Numbered from the stretch's first letter, positions 24,595 to 34,125 are shown. The stretch: DNA of 64,000 nt from Verrucomicrobiia bacterium (GCA_030431475.1 JAUIJD010000016.1:1-64000); one strand, 5' to 3'. Program-made: numbers and translations. Notes: generated from the sequence alone by a model not told the origin.

Positions 24595-26967
24595 ATGCTC
24601 CGCCTTCTGCCACTGCTGCTGCTTCCGGCCGCCCTGATCGCTCAGGAAGCGCCGCGGGCCCAGCCCGTCGACCCCCGGCTGGAGCGCAACACCGCGGTCG
24701 ATTCCTTCCAGCACGGGCGGAACGTCTACGAATCGGCCAAACGCTCCGGCGGCGCCGTCCAGCAGGACCTCTACCAGCGTGCGATCGATATCTTCGGCCG
24801 CTACCTCAACGATTTCCCCAATCACGCCAACGCCGAAGCGGCCTGGTGGTATCTCGGCGAGTCCTACTACGCGGTCGGCCGCGTCGAGGACGCCAAACGC
24901 TGCTTCCACTCGTTGCTGAACCGCTTCGGACGCGGACGCTACGCCGCCGCCGCCGCCTACAAGCTCGGCGCCGATCACTTCAACAACCGCCAGTACGCGC
25001 TCGCCGCCACCCTTTTCGACAAGCTCGCGACCATCGCGACCAAGCCGACCGAGCGCCATCGCGGCCTCTACTACGCCGGTCTGAGCTACGAGCTGATGGG
25101 GCGCGCCCGGCAGGCGAAGACGTACTACCGCCAGCTCCTCGACGACCCGGCGAACCCCTACATCCACAAGGCCCGCATCGCCCTCGGAAAACTCCTCGCC
25201 GCCGATGCCCAGCTCGACGAGGCCCTGCGCCTGCTCGACCAGGTGGCCGTCTCGAGGGCCGCGCTGAAGGTCCGCGGCGAGGCGGCGCTCCACGCCGGTG
25301 CGGTGGCCGCACGCCTGGGCGATTCGGAGCGTTCGGACCTCTACTTCAATCTCATCCTCAAGACCCCGGGCATGGAGGAATACCGCCCCGACGCCCAGAT
25401 CGCGATGATGGCCGCCCGCTTCGACCAGAAGCGCTACGACGAGGTCGTCCGCATCTTCCAGCGCAGCACCGAGCGCAGCGAGGGCGAGCGGGAGGCCAAG
25501 CGTCTGATGCTCGCGGCGCGGGCCTTCATGATGCTCGATCGCAACGCCGACGCGCTGCCGCTGTTCCGGGAGGTCGAGCGCCTTCAACCGCCGGAGTCGC
25601 AGCAGGCCTTCGACGCCACCTACTTCCGACTGCTCTGCTTCTATCGCATCGAGGGCCGCCACGTGCTCGACCAGGTCGAGGCCTTTCTCCAGCTCTACCG
25701 CAAGCAGCACCCGCGCGATCCGAAGATCCACACCGCGCTGCTGATGAAGGCCGAAACCCTCTACGCCGAGGGCAAGCCGACCGAGGCCGCCGACGCCTAC
25801 CGCGACATCGACCCGGCCGCCATCTCGGAGAAGAACCGCCGGGGCATGCTCTACCAACGCGGTCGCTGCCTCGATGAAGCCGGCGATTCGGCCGGCGCCG
25901 CCGCCTCGCTCAGCGCCTTCATCGAAGGCTACCCGGACGACCCGCGGGTCCCGGTCGCCCGCGCCGCCCGCGGCCGCGCCCTCGCCGCCACCGGCTCGAC
26001 CGGCAAGGCGCTCGAGGACTTCAACTACCTCATCGAGAAAGCCGAGGATCCCGAGCTGCTCAGTCTCGCCTACCTCGAGAGCGCCGACATCCACAAGCAG
26101 CGCAGCGAACTCGACGCCATGGTTTCCCGCTATCTCGAGTTCCTCGAGAAAGTTCCCGGGCGCGAGAAGGCCGCCAGTGCCAAGGCCTCCTACTGGGCCG
26201 GCTGGGGTCTCGTGAAAACCGACCGCGGAACCGACGCCATCCCCCATCTCCAGCAGGCGCGCGAACTCGCCCCCCAGCTCTACGAAAAACACGCCGGCCT
26301 GCTGCTCTGCCTCGTCCACCTCGCCGAGAAGAACCCCACGCCCCTGATCGAGGAAGTCGGCAAGGCGATCGAGAAGAACTACTCCGCCGACCTGCCCGAG
26401 CCGCTCATCCGCTGGGCCGCCGACCAGGCCTTCAATGCCGGTGACTACCGCAACGCCGCCCGCTTCTACGACCTCATCGCCGACGACAGCAATCCCGAGC
26501 TCGTGGTCAAGGAGGTCTGGCGTTTCCTCGGCAAGGCGCGCATCCGCTCCGGCGATCCCGCGGGAGCGCTGATGGCCATCGAACACGCCCTCAACGCCGA
26601 GCAGGAACCGGGTTGGCGCGCCGACGCGCTCGCCGACAAGGGCCAGGCACTGCTCAACCTCAAGAAGTTCGACGAAGCGACCCAGGCGATCGAGGACGGC
26701 CTCGCGCTTCGCCCGGAGGGTCGCATCGGCGCCAGCCTCCTCCTCATCCGGGGCGACATCCTGATGGCCACCGGCCAACCGGCGGAAGCCGTGCGTTCCT
26801 ACATCGTCCCGGTCGAGCTGATGGACGACAGCGACCGGGTGGTCAAACCGAAGGCCCTGCACAAGCTCATCGCCGCCCTCGAGCAGACCGGCAAAACGCA
26901 GGACGCCGAGAAGTACCGCCAGGAACTCCAGCGGAAGTATCCGAACTGGAAAGCGGAGAAGGAGTAA
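24595..26967 (+). CDS. TPR-repeat exported protein
   Basis: Exported protein of 790 residues with signal peptide MLRLLPLLLLPAALIAQ and then about 15-18 tetratricopeptide-like helix pairs from residue 40 to the end (for example AEAAWWYLGESYYAVGRVEDA, YAAAAAYKLGADHFNN, RGLYYAGLSYELMGRARQA, DAIPHLQQARELAPQLYEK). It resembles the long periplasmic TPR proteins that follow exbBD genes in many Verrucomicrobia and Bacteroidetes-like loci, where they are thought to link the motor to outer-membrane assembly or to peptidoglycan. No enzyme motif. It is convergent with the rhomboid gene; a CCGGAC-C-GTCCGG hairpin lies between the two stops. Confidence 0.82.
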   Translation: MLRLLPLLLLPAALIAQEAPRAQPVDPRLERNTAVDSFQHGRNVYESAKRSGGAVQQDLYQRAIDIFGRYLNDFPNHANAEAAWWYLGESYYAVGRVEDAKRCFHSLLNRFGRGRYAAAAAYKLGADHFNNRQYALAATLFDKLATIATKPTERHRGLYYAGLSYELMGRARQAKTYYRQLLDDPANPYIHKARIALGKLLAADAQLDEALRLLDQVAVSRAALKVRGEAALHAGAVAARLGDSERSDLYFNLILKTPGMEEYRPDAQIAMMAARFDQKRYDEVVRIFQRSTERSEGEREAKRLMLAARAFMMLDRNADALPLFREVERLQPPESQQAFDATYFRLLCFYRIEGRHVLDQVEAFLQLYRKQHPRDPKIHTALLMKAETLYAEGKPTEAADAYRDIDPAAISEKNRRGMLYQRGRCLDEAGDSAGAAASLSAFIEGYPDDPRVPVARAARGRALAATGSTGKALEDFNYLIEKAEDPELLSLAYLESADIHKQRSELDAMVSRYLEFLEKVPGREKAASAKASYWAGWGLVKTDRGTDAIPHLQQARELAPQLYEKHAGLLLCLVHLAEKNPTPLIEEVGKAIEKNYSADLPEPLIRWAADQAFNAGDYRNAARFYDLIADDSNPELVVKEVWRFLGKARIRSGDPAGALMAIEHALNAEQEPGWRADALADKGQALLNLKKFDEATQAIEDGLALRPEGRIGASLLLIRGDILMATGQPAEAVRSYIVPVELMDDSDRVVKPKALHKLIAALEQTGKTQDAEKYRQELQRKYPNWKAEKE

Positions 26968-26992
26968 GCGAGCATCCGGACCGTCCGGCGTT

Positions 26993-28198
26993 TCAGCTCT
27001 TGAGAAGCATCCATCCCGTCCCCACCGCGGCGGCGAGGATCAAGCCGATGGCGAGGGTGCCGACGATGCGGTCCACACCGGTTTCGCGCGGGCGCCGCGC
27101 CGAGGATGAACTCGGGAACACGGCGAAGGCATAGGCCATCCCGGCCAGCACCCCGCCCCCGTGGGCGCCGTTGTCGATCGGGAGGAACGGCACCGCCCCG
27201 ATGGCCGCGGTCAGAAGCAGACCGGCGAGCAGTCGCCGCCGCGAACTGGTCGGGACCAGGCGCCGGTGCATCCATTCGAAGACCAACAAAAAGCCCAGCA
27301 TGCCGAGCAGGCCACCCGATGCCCCGAGCGACGGCCGGTCGGGCATGAACATCGCCGACGCCTCACCTCCGATCCACGCCGCGAGCACGAAGACGATCGC
27401 CACGTGCGGCCACCGCGCGAGAAGCTCCATCCGCCGCCCGAGGTAGGCGAGCGCCGCGACGTTGAAAATGAAGTGAATCAACCCGCCGTGCAGGAACGGC
27501 GCCGTAGCCAGCCGCCACCAGTCGGCCGGCCGGCCGCCTTCCTTGACCAGGCCGGCCGCATCGACCTGATCGAAGGCATTCGCCGCCGACAACGGCAGCG
27601 GGCTGAGCAGCTGCACCAGGCCCACCACGGCGATCAGCACCATCAACCCCCGCGTGACCGGTGCCTTCTGCTGCATCAGCCAGGTCTCGAATCGCAGCCC
27701 CTCGACATCCACCTCCATCTCCCCGGACTGCCAGCGCCGGGCGCGGCTCAGACGCTTGCGGCCCTGATACCAGGGAAAGAATCCGAGCATCAGGAACAAC
27801 ACCACCGCCAGCCCCAGCGGCCCGAATCCGAGCACCGCATTTCCGGTGATGAGGGAATAGAGCCCGAACAGGCCGAGCACGCCGCCGAAAATCATCATCT
27901 GCCGCCGACCCTCATCGATCTCCCACAGCGCCCAACGAATGCGCGCCTCCTTCAGCGCCGGGTGGAGTTCGGGCAACTCCTCGGGCAGCACCACATGCTC
28001 GTGGCGCGGCGTCCATACCAGGTCGACCCTCGCGCCGGCGTCATCAACGATCGCCGCCGCCAGTTCCTCAAAGCTTCCACACGTGGTGCGGTTTCCCCGG
28101 CGGTCCACCCAGCCCCATCCCTCCCCGGCCCGGGGAAAGGCCTCCGGCCGCGCCCAGATCGGGAGCTCGGACGAGGAAGAGGTCGTCATGTCATCCAT
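26993..28198 (-). CDS. Rhomboid family intramembrane serine protease
   Basis: Membrane protease of 401 residues. The N-terminal 200 residues are cytoplasmic or membrane-linked (two hydrophobic helices near 110-155) with a GWGWVDRRGNRTTC start. The rhomboid domain fills 200-400: LLSPLPLSAANAFD, WWRLATAPFLHGGLIHFIFNVAALAYLG, catalytic Ser in GASGGLLGMLGF and catalytic His in DNGAHGGGVLAGMAYA. This gives the Ser-His dyad and the H-x-x-x-N pair (HFIFN). Substrate unknown. A GYF_2-like N-terminal fold is possible (W-x-x-x-x-G-x...), not certain. Start at 28198 is one of two close ATGs (28189 is the other). Confidence 0.9.
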   Translation of the reverse strand: MDDMTTSSSSELPIWARPEAFPRAGEGWGWVDRRGNRTTCGSFEELAAAIVDDAGARVDLVWTPRHEHVVLPEELPELHPALKEARIRWALWEIDEGRRQMMIFGGVLGLFGLYSLITGNAVLGFGPLGLAVVLFLMLGFFPWYQGRKRLSRARRWQSGEMEVDVEGLRFETWLMQQKAPVTRGLMVLIAVVGLVQLLSPLPLSAANAFDQVDAAGLVKEGGRPADWWRLATAPFLHGGLIHFIFNVAALAYLGRRMELLARWPHVAIVFVLAAWIGGEASAMFMPDRPSLGASGGLLGMLGFLLVFEWMHRRLVPTSSRRRLLAGLLLTAAIGAVPFLPIDNGAHGGGVLAGMAYAFAVFPSSSSARRPRETGVDRIVGTLAIGLILAAAVGTGWMLLKS

Positions 28199-28231
28199 CG
28201 AAGCGTCTCCAAATCCGCGACCTGTCCGCAC

Positions 28232-28257
28232 AAAAAAGGGCGCGCCGACGCGCGCCC
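28232..28257 (-). terminator. Intrinsic terminator of secG
   Basis: GGGCGCGC (28238-28245) pairs with GCGCGCCC (28250-28257) around a CGAC loop. On the minus strand TTTTTT follows. It separates the panD-secG pair from the rhomboid gene. Confidence 0.9.
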
Positions 28258-28281
28258 CGTGAAAAGTCGATCCGCGCCGCC

Positions 28282-28896
28282 TCAGGGCTGCTCGGCGTCT
28301 TCCTCGGCCGGCGCGTCGCCCTCTTCGGTGCCACCCTCGGCATCCGTGGTTCCGGCGTCTTCGGGCGTTGTACCGTCGGCCGCGTCCTCGGAGGGCTCGG
28401 AAGCATCCGCGCCTTCTTCTTCCACCGGGGTCTCCGTGGCGGTGTCCTCGGCCTCGCCATCGGTCTCGTCGGCGGACGTCGATTCGAGTTGTCCCTCAAG
28501 CGATTCCTCGAGCGAGGGCGTGTCCCCCTCGTCGTCGGCGGCCTCTTCTTCCGGCGTCTCCTCGGCCGGGGTGGCGGACTGTTCCTCCGCGGCGGGCTCC
28601 TCGGCGGTCAGCGACGAGAGGTTGTCACGGTCGTTCCGCTTCGCGAAGAGAATCGCCAGCGTGAGGGTCAGGATGAAGAAGAGCGATCCCAGATAGACGG
28701 TGCCCTTCTGCAGGACGTTGGTCGTGCGGGCGCCGAACATCTGGTCGGTCATGCCCGAACCGAAGGCGGCCCCGAGGCCTTCCTGCTTCGGCCGTTGCAT
28801 CAGGATCAGGAGGCTCATCAGCAGCGCCGTAATGACGAAGACGATGAGCAGCAGGTTGATGCTGATCGTGAGCCAGTCGGTGGAGGCGAGAATCAT
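28282..28896 (-). CDS. secG: Preprotein translocase subunit SecG with long acidic tail
   Basis: Small membrane subunit of SecYEG. Residues 1-90 are a standard SecG: TM1 (INLLLIVFVITALLMSLLILM), the conserved cytoplasmic QRPKQEGLGAAFGSGMTDQMFGART, and TM2 (LGSLFFILTLTLAILFA). Residues 95-204 are an extra tail made almost wholly of Glu, Asp, Ala, Thr and Ser. SecG proteins are usually 75-120 residues, so the tail is unusual; it is Glu/Asp-rich with no Lys or Arg after about residue 92. It lies downstream of panD by 67 bases on the same strand and ends at a strong terminator. Confidence 0.9.
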   Translation of the reverse strand: MILASTDWLTISINLLLIVFVITALLMSLLILMQRPKQEGLGAAFGSGMTDQMFGARTTNVLQKGTVYLGSLFFILTLTLAILFAKRNDRDNLSSLTAEEPAAEEQSATPAEETPEEEAADDEGDTPSLEESLEGQLESTSADETDGEAEDTATETPVEEEGADASEPSEDAADGTTPEDAGTTDAEGGTEEGDAPAEEDAEQP

Positions 28897-28963
28897 GGGG
28901 GCGGGAAACTGTCAGAGGGTCCCGGGGATGTAAAGCGGGCTTTTGCCCGGGAAATGCGCCGCC

Positions 28964-29311
28964 TCAGCGCCCGGACCGGACCACCCGGTTGTGCTCGTCG
29001 AGCACCAGTTTCACCGGCTCGACCGGCGTCTCCGAAAGCGCGAAGGCCATGATGGTGAGCCGCTCGCCCTGCTTGATCCGGTTGGCCGCCCCGCCATTGA
29101 TCAGGATCCTGCCGGTACCCGGGTCGCCGGGCAGCACGTAGGTCTCCAGCCGGGCCGTGGTGTCGATCGACGCCACCAGCACCTTCTCCCCAGGCCACAG
29201 GTCGGCCTCCTCCATCAGATCCCTCGGGATCTCGATGCTGCCCTCGTATTCGACGATCGAGTCGGTCACGACCGCACGATAGAGCTTGGATTTGAGCACC
29301 TGTCGGAGCAT
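28964..29311 (-). CDS. panD: Aspartate 1-decarboxylase (PanD)
   Basis: Pyruvoyl enzyme that makes beta-alanine from aspartate for pantothenate and CoA. It has 115 residues, near the usual 115-130. Seen: opening MLRQVLKSKLYRAVVTDSIVEYEGS, with self-cleavage expected between Gly24 and Ser25 (YEGSI), then IDTTARLETYVLPGDPGTGRI, NGGAANRIKQGERLTIMAF. Start at 29311 matches the family exactly; the frame runs on to 29377 without support. coaB in this window acts later in the same pathway but is not adjacent. Confidence 0.96.
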   Translation of the reverse strand: MLRQVLKSKLYRAVVTDSIVEYEGSIEIPRDLMEEADLWPGEKVLVASIDTTARLETYVLPGDPGTGRILINGGAANRIKQGERLTIMAFALSETPVEPVKLVLDEHNRVVRSGR

Positions 29312-29421
29312 GGCGCCGGGAACGAACCACCCGCGCCGCCACCGGTCAAGCGCCAAGCCCGGCCGGAATCCTGACACGCATGCTTGAAATAATCGCCCGT
29401 TCCGCTTCGCTTATTCTCCCC

Positions 29422-30468
29422 GTGAAAGCCCTCCTTCTGCTCCCGGTGCTCCTGTTGCCCGCCTACGGAAACCAGGCCGCCTTCCTCCGCAAGGCCGAGC
29501 AGTGGATGGCCTCCACCGAGGCCTCCAAACGCCAGGCCGCCTACCGCTCGTGGCTGCAGATGGGCCCCGACGCGATGCCGAAATACGAAGAGGCCCTCGA
29601 GGACTCCCGGGATTTCCACGAAGGCGCCATCGACAAGCTCTGCTCGGGCTCGCGGAACCAGCCGAATCCGTACGCCGACCACGACCTGGCGGCCGATGAA
29701 CTCGAGTCCGAGCGGGAGCGTGTGATCCCGCTGATCCGGACCGACTGGAAGAAGGACTCCAAGAAGATCGCGATGCTGCGCAACGAGATGGAGGACCTCG
29801 AAAGCCTCTTCGAAAAGGTGGCCAAAACCGCCGGGGTCGAGACCGGGACCTTCGACCGCGCCGTCGACGGCCACCTCGAGGCGCTCTTCGAGGTCCGGCG
29901 GGAACTCGAGCGCTTCGACGACGACGCCGACAGCAAGGAACTCTCGGACGACGAGCTCCGCAGCCTGGTCCTCGAGGACCACCTCGAAGCCGCCCACCTG
30001 CGCAAACTCCAGCGGCGCTTCCAGCGGACCCGCGACGCGATCGACGCCCACAACGCCGCCGAGAAGGCCAATGCCGAGGCCCCGCGCTGGGCGAGCGCGC
30101 CGATGAAGGACTTCGCCACCACCCTGAACCACGAGCGGCTCATCCTCGGGCTCGGCCCGTTCCGGCTTGAGGAGAAGCTCTCCGATGCCGCCAAGGGCCA
30201 CTCGAAGGACATGGCCAGCCTGGGCTTCTTCGCCCACGAGTCCCCCGTGCCCGGAAAGAAGACGCCGTGGGACCGTGCGCGCAAGGCCGGCTTCCAGGGC
30301 AACGCCAGCGGCGAGAACATCTACATGGGCTCGACCGACCCGCAGGCCGCCTACCACGCGTGGTTCGCCTCCGACGGCCACCGCTTCATCATGATGGCCT
30401 CGGGCCCCAACGTCCTCGGCGTCGGCATCTCCGGCAAGCACTGGACGATGATGACAGGGAAGCAGTGA
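29422..30468 (+). CDS. CAP-domain (SCP-like) secreted protein
   Basis: Secreted protein of 348 residues with signal peptide VKALLLLPVLLLPAYG from a GTG at 29422 (an ATG at 29380 would extend it by 14 residues). Residues about 60-220 are a charged helical, coiled-coil-rich region (EDLESLFEKVAKTAG, LRKLQRRFQRTRDAIDAHNA). Residues about 225-345 are a CAP domain: TLNHERLILGLGPFRLEEKLSDAAKGHSKDMA, FFAHESPVPGKKTPWDRARKAGF, ENIYMG and WFASDGHRFIMM. The paired His residues (GHSKDM, HES, GHR) are those of the CAP cavity. Role is unknown; bacterial CAP proteins are often cell-wall or stress linked. It is divergent from panD. Confidence 0.87.
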   Translation: MKALLLLPVLLLPAYGNQAAFLRKAEQWMASTEASKRQAAYRSWLQMGPDAMPKYEEALEDSRDFHEGAIDKLCSGSRNQPNPYADHDLAADELESERERVIPLIRTDWKKDSKKIAMLRNEMEDLESLFEKVAKTAGVETGTFDRAVDGHLEALFEVRRELERFDDDADSKELSDDELRSLVLEDHLEAAHLRKLQRRFQRTRDAIDAHNAAEKANAEAPRWASAPMKDFATTLNHERLILGLGPFRLEEKLSDAAKGHSKDMASLGFFAHESPVPGKKTPWDRARKAGFQGNASGENIYMGSTDPQAAYHAWFASDGHRFIMMASGPNVLGVGISGKHWTMMTGKQ

Positions 30469-30566
30469 GCGCCGCCACCCCCACGAATCCCTGAAACCCC
30501 GGCAGGACCCGCCGTCGCAGGTGTGATTCGACATCGGCCCGTTCCCTGCTTCACTGGGGCCGACCG

Positions 30567-33293
30567 ATGACTCTCTCGAAACGCGAACAACTCCGCCTGC
30601 AGGGCTTCGACCTGATCGATGACAACCTGCAGTTCCTCATCGACTGTCTCACCGACGCCCTGCGGGCGCTCGGCGAGGACGAGCTGGTCCGCTACATGCC
30701 CTGGTCCGGCAAGGTGCCCGAGGACATGCCGCCCGAAGGCCTGCAGCAGCTCTACTCGATCGGCTTCCAGCTGCTCAACATGGTCGAGGAGCGCGTCGCC
30801 GCCGCCATCCGCCGCGAGCGCGAGAAAACGCTCGGCGCCGAGTCGATCCGGGGCCTCTGGCCGCGGGCCCTCAAGGACATGGGAGATCTCGGGCTGTCCC
30901 CGGAGGAAATCATCGACGTGCTCGGCGACGTCGACGTGCAACCGGTCCTGACCGCGCACCCGACCGAAGCCAAGCGCAGCTCCGTCCGCGAACGCCACCG
31001 CGCCCTCTACGACGACCTCGTCCGCTCGGAGTACCCGAAATACACCGAGCGCGAGCGCCGGCGGATCCGCGAGAAGATCGTCACCTCGCTCGAGACCCTG
31101 TGGCGCACGGGGGAGATCCACCTCGTCCGGCCCGATGTGTTCCGCGAGCTGCGCGATGCCATCCACTACCTCCGCGACCTCTTCCCGGCAGCGCTCGACC
31201 GCCTGGATCTCCACTTCACCGAAGCGTGGCGGGACGCCGGCTTCCCGGTCTCCCTGCTTCGCTCCGCCGGCAACATCCCCCACCTTTCCTTCGGCACCTG
31301 GATCGGCGGCGACCGCGACGGCCACCCGCTGGTCACCCCCGAGGTCACCCGCAAGGCGCTCGGCATGCTCCGCACCGGCGCCCTGCAGCTGCTCCACCGC
31401 GAGCTGACCCAGCTGGCCACCCAGCTGACCCTCTCGCGCCACCTCAACGAGGTTCCCGAGAACCTCGAACAACGCATCGACGAGCTGTCCTTCGTCCTCG
31501 GCGACGAAACCGTCGCCAACGAACTCCACACCCGCTTCCACGAGGAGCCGTGGCGCCATCTCGTCGGCCTGATGGCCGCCCGCATCCGGCGCCAGATCGA
31601 CGGCCACCCGGGCTACCCCGCCCCGTCGTCGCTGCTCGGCGACATCGACCTGCTCTCGGAGACCATCCGGGGCACCGGCTGCACGCTCATCGAGGAACAG
31701 TACCTGCGCCCGCTGCGCCACAAGCTCGACCTCTTCGGCTTCCACCTCGCCACCCTCGACATCCGTCAGAACTCGGAATTCCACGACCAGGCGATCTCCC
31801 AGCTCCTCACCGCCGCCGGCATCGAGGACGGCGAGAACTACGCCTCCTGGCCCGAGGAGAAGCGCGTCGAGTTCCTCAGCCGCGAGCTCGAGTCCCCGCG
31901 CCCCTTCCTCCACGACTCCGCCCGCGCCGGCGAGCAGACTGAGCTGGTGCTCGATGCCTACCGCGTGCTGGTCCGCCACCGTCGCCACCACAAGAACCGC
32001 GGCCTCGGGGCCCTCATCGTCTCGATGACCCGGCAGCTCTCCGACCTGCTCGGCGTCTTCCTCCTCGCCCGCGAGGCCGGACTCACCGAGGAAAAGAACG
32101 GCGGCCTCACCTGTCCGCTGGAAGTCGTTCCGCTCTTCGAGACCATGGACGACCTCGAGCGGGCGCCCGGCATCCTCGCCGCCTATCTCGAACATCCCGT
32201 GGTCAAACGCCGGGGCACCGACGTCCAGCAGGTCATGCTCGGCTACTCGGACTCGAACAAGGACTGCGGCATCCTGACCGCCGCCTGGTCGCTCCACCGC
32301 GCCCAGGAGGAACTCAGCAAGGTCGGCCGCGACCACGAGGTGAAGCTGCGCTTCTTCCACGGCCGCGGCGGCACCATCTCCCGCGGAGCCGGCCCGACCC
32401 ACTGGTTCATGGCCGCGCTGCCGCACGGCTCACTCTCCGGCGGTTTCCGCATGACCGAGCAGGGCGAAACGATCGCGCAGAAATACGCCAACCTCGCCAA
32501 CGCCACCTACCACCTTGAGCTGCTGCTCGCCGGGGCCGCCTTCACCACCGCCGGCCACCGCCGGACCCCGGCGACGGAGGACCCCGCCGAGGCCCTCTTC
32601 CCGGCGCTTTCGGATGCCAGCCAGAAGGCCTATCGCGAGCTGCTCCACGCCGACGGCTTCATCGAGTTCTACCGGCAGGTCACGCCCATCGATGCCCTGG
32701 AAAACTCGCGCATCGGTTCGCGCCCCGCCCGCCGCACCGGCAAGAAAGGCCACTCGATTTCCGACCTGCGCGCCATCCCGTGGGTCTTCTCCTGGACCCA
32801 GGCGCGCTTCTACCTGCCCGGCTGGTTCGGCGTCGGCACCGCGCTCCAGACGCTGCGGACGGAAAACCCCGGGGACTTCGATCGCCTCAAGGCCGCCGTT
32901 CCGGAGTCGAACTTCCTCTCCTACATCCTCACCAACGTCGAAACCAACCTCGCCTCCGCCAACCTCGACCTGATGAACCGCTACGCCGCCCTGGTGGACG
33001 ATGAGGAACTGCGCGAGCGTTTCATGGAGCGCATCATCACCGAGTTCCACCGCACCAAGGAGTATCTCGCCGAGCTCTTCAACGGCGACATGCACCAGCG
33101 ACGCCCGCGGATGGCCAAGACCCTCGACATCCGCGAGGAACCGCTCCGCGTGCTCCACCACCAGCAGGTCGCGCTGCTCACCGAATGGCGAGCGCTGCTG
33201 GCCGAGGGCAAGGAGGCACAGGCCGACGACCTTTTCCCGAAGCTCCTGCTCTCCATCAACGCCATCGCCTCCGGCCTCAGGACCACGGGCTAA
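30567..33293 (+). CDS. ppc: Phosphoenolpyruvate carboxylase
   Basis: Anaplerotic enzyme that carboxylates PEP to oxaloacetate. It has 908 residues, normal for the bacterial form. Seen: LTAHPTEAKRSSVRERH (about 128-145, first catalytic His), GGDRDGHPLVTPEV, LGYSDSNKDCGILTAAW, the second signature RFFHGRGGTISRGAGPTH, and RPARRTG and the C-terminal RTTG that ends many PEPCs in NTG. Phospho-site Ser near the N-terminus is absent, as in bacteria. The terminal residues are RTTG rather than NTG. It stands in its own unit, followed 81 bases later by coaB. Confidence 0.97.
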   Translation: MTLSKREQLRLQGFDLIDDNLQFLIDCLTDALRALGEDELVRYMPWSGKVPEDMPPEGLQQLYSIGFQLLNMVEERVAAAIRREREKTLGAESIRGLWPRALKDMGDLGLSPEEIIDVLGDVDVQPVLTAHPTEAKRSSVRERHRALYDDLVRSEYPKYTERERRRIREKIVTSLETLWRTGEIHLVRPDVFRELRDAIHYLRDLFPAALDRLDLHFTEAWRDAGFPVSLLRSAGNIPHLSFGTWIGGDRDGHPLVTPEVTRKALGMLRTGALQLLHRELTQLATQLTLSRHLNEVPENLEQRIDELSFVLGDETVANELHTRFHEEPWRHLVGLMAARIRRQIDGHPGYPAPSSLLGDIDLLSETIRGTGCTLIEEQYLRPLRHKLDLFGFHLATLDIRQNSEFHDQAISQLLTAAGIEDGENYASWPEEKRVEFLSRELESPRPFLHDSARAGEQTELVLDAYRVLVRHRRHHKNRGLGALIVSMTRQLSDLLGVFLLAREAGLTEEKNGGLTCPLEVVPLFETMDDLERAPGILAAYLEHPVVKRRGTDVQQVMLGYSDSNKDCGILTAAWSLHRAQEELSKVGRDHEVKLRFFHGRGGTISRGAGPTHWFMAALPHGSLSGGFRMTEQGETIAQKYANLANATYHLELLLAGAAFTTAGHRRTPATEDPAEALFPALSDASQKAYRELLHADGFIEFYRQVTPIDALENSRIGSRPARRTGKKGHSISDLRAIPWVFSWTQARFYLPGWFGVGTALQTLRTENPGDFDRLKAAVPESNFLSYILTNVETNLASANLDLMNRYAALVDDEELRERFMERIITEFHRTKEYLAELFNGDMHQRRPRMAKTLDIREEPLRVLHHQQVALLTEWRALLAEGKEAQADDLFPKLLLSINAIASGLRTTG

Positions 33294-33374
33294 GCTCCAG
33301 GCGATCCGGAAACCGACCGCGCGACCCCGGTCGCGCCCCGGAGCACCGGATGTTCGAAACCGACCGCTTCCAAC

Positions 33375-34034
33375 TTGAAAGTCCTCATCACCGCCGGCCC
33401 GACCCGCGAACCGCTCGATCCGGTCCGCTACCTGACGAACCGCTCGTCCGGCAAGATGGGCTATGCGCTGGCCGCGGCCTTCGCCGACGCCGGTCATCAC
33501 GTGCTGCTCGTCTCCGGACCCACCGACATCGACATTCCACCCGGCATCGATTTCGTTCCCGTCGAAACGGCCTCCGAGATGCACGACGCCGTCCGCCGGC
33601 ATCTCTTCCGCATGGACGCCGCCATCTTCGCCGCCGCGGTCGCCGACTACCGGCCCGCCACCGTGGCCGGGGAGAAGATCAAGAAGAGCGGGGAGGAACT
33701 CGTCCTCAAGCTGGTCCGCAACCCCGACATCCTCGGCGAGGCCCGCGACAAGATGAACTTCGAGGGGATCCTCGTCGGCTTCGCCGCCGAAACCGAGAAC
33801 CTCGAGGCCAACGCCCGGGACAAGCTGAAGCGCAAGCGCTGCGACCTCATCGTCGCCAACGACGTCTCCAAGCCCGGCATCGGCTTCGACTCCGACCGCA
33901 ACGAACTCCTGCTCGTCTTCCCCGAGCACACCGCCGCCCTTCCCGAAGACGAGAAGCACCACCTCGCCCGCCACCTCGTCAAGGAGGTCGAACTGCTCGC
34001 GGCGACGAGGAGTGGCGCTTTCCAAGCGCCATGA
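33375..34034 (+). CDS. coaB: Phosphopantothenate-cysteine ligase (CoaB domain alone)
   Basis: Enzyme that joins cysteine to 4'-phosphopantothenate in CoA synthesis. Here only the CoaB part exists (219 residues); the CoaC decarboxylase half of the usual CoaBC fusion is missing and must be elsewhere. TTG start at 33375, directly at the conserved VLITAGPTREPLDPVRYLTNRSSGKMGYALA. Also seen: AAIFAAAVADYRPA, KLVRNPDIL, FAAETEN, NDVSKPGIGFDSDRNEL. The C-terminal residues SGAFQAP and the stop TGA are encoded by the REP element that begins at 34009, so the native end has probably been replaced or extended by the repeat. Confidence 0.92.
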   Translation: MKVLITAGPTREPLDPVRYLTNRSSGKMGYALAAAFADAGHHVLLVSGPTDIDIPPGIDFVPVETASEMHDAVRRHLFRMDAAIFAAAVADYRPATVAGEKIKKSGEELVLKLVRNPDILGEARDKMNFEGILVGFAAETENLEANARDKLKRKRCDLIVANDVSKPGIGFDSDRNELLLVFPEHTAALPEDEKHHLARHLVKEVELLAATRSGAFQAP

Positions 34035-34125
34035 GCCGGGTAGGCGGCTTTCGAGCCGCCGGTCCAAACGGGGCGATCCGGAGATCACCCACCCGACCAT
34101 CATGGCTCCTGCAAGGAGCCACTCC
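34009..34125. repeat. REP pair, class B (B1), at coaB 3' end
   Basis: Begins GGAG with hairpin TGGCGCTT-TCC-AAGCGCCA, followed by ATGAGCCGGGTAGGCGGCTT, then a second hairpin CGGCTTTCGAGCCG, and ends with GGCTCCTGCAAGGAGCC-ACTCC. It gives coaB its last seven residues and stop. Confidence 0.85.

Noticed and set aside
24463..26862. Long antisense frame over the TPR gene, and similar antisense frames of 300-900 residues elsewhere
   Set aside because: High GC gives long open frames opposite real genes. They lack recognisable domains, start sites and codon bias.
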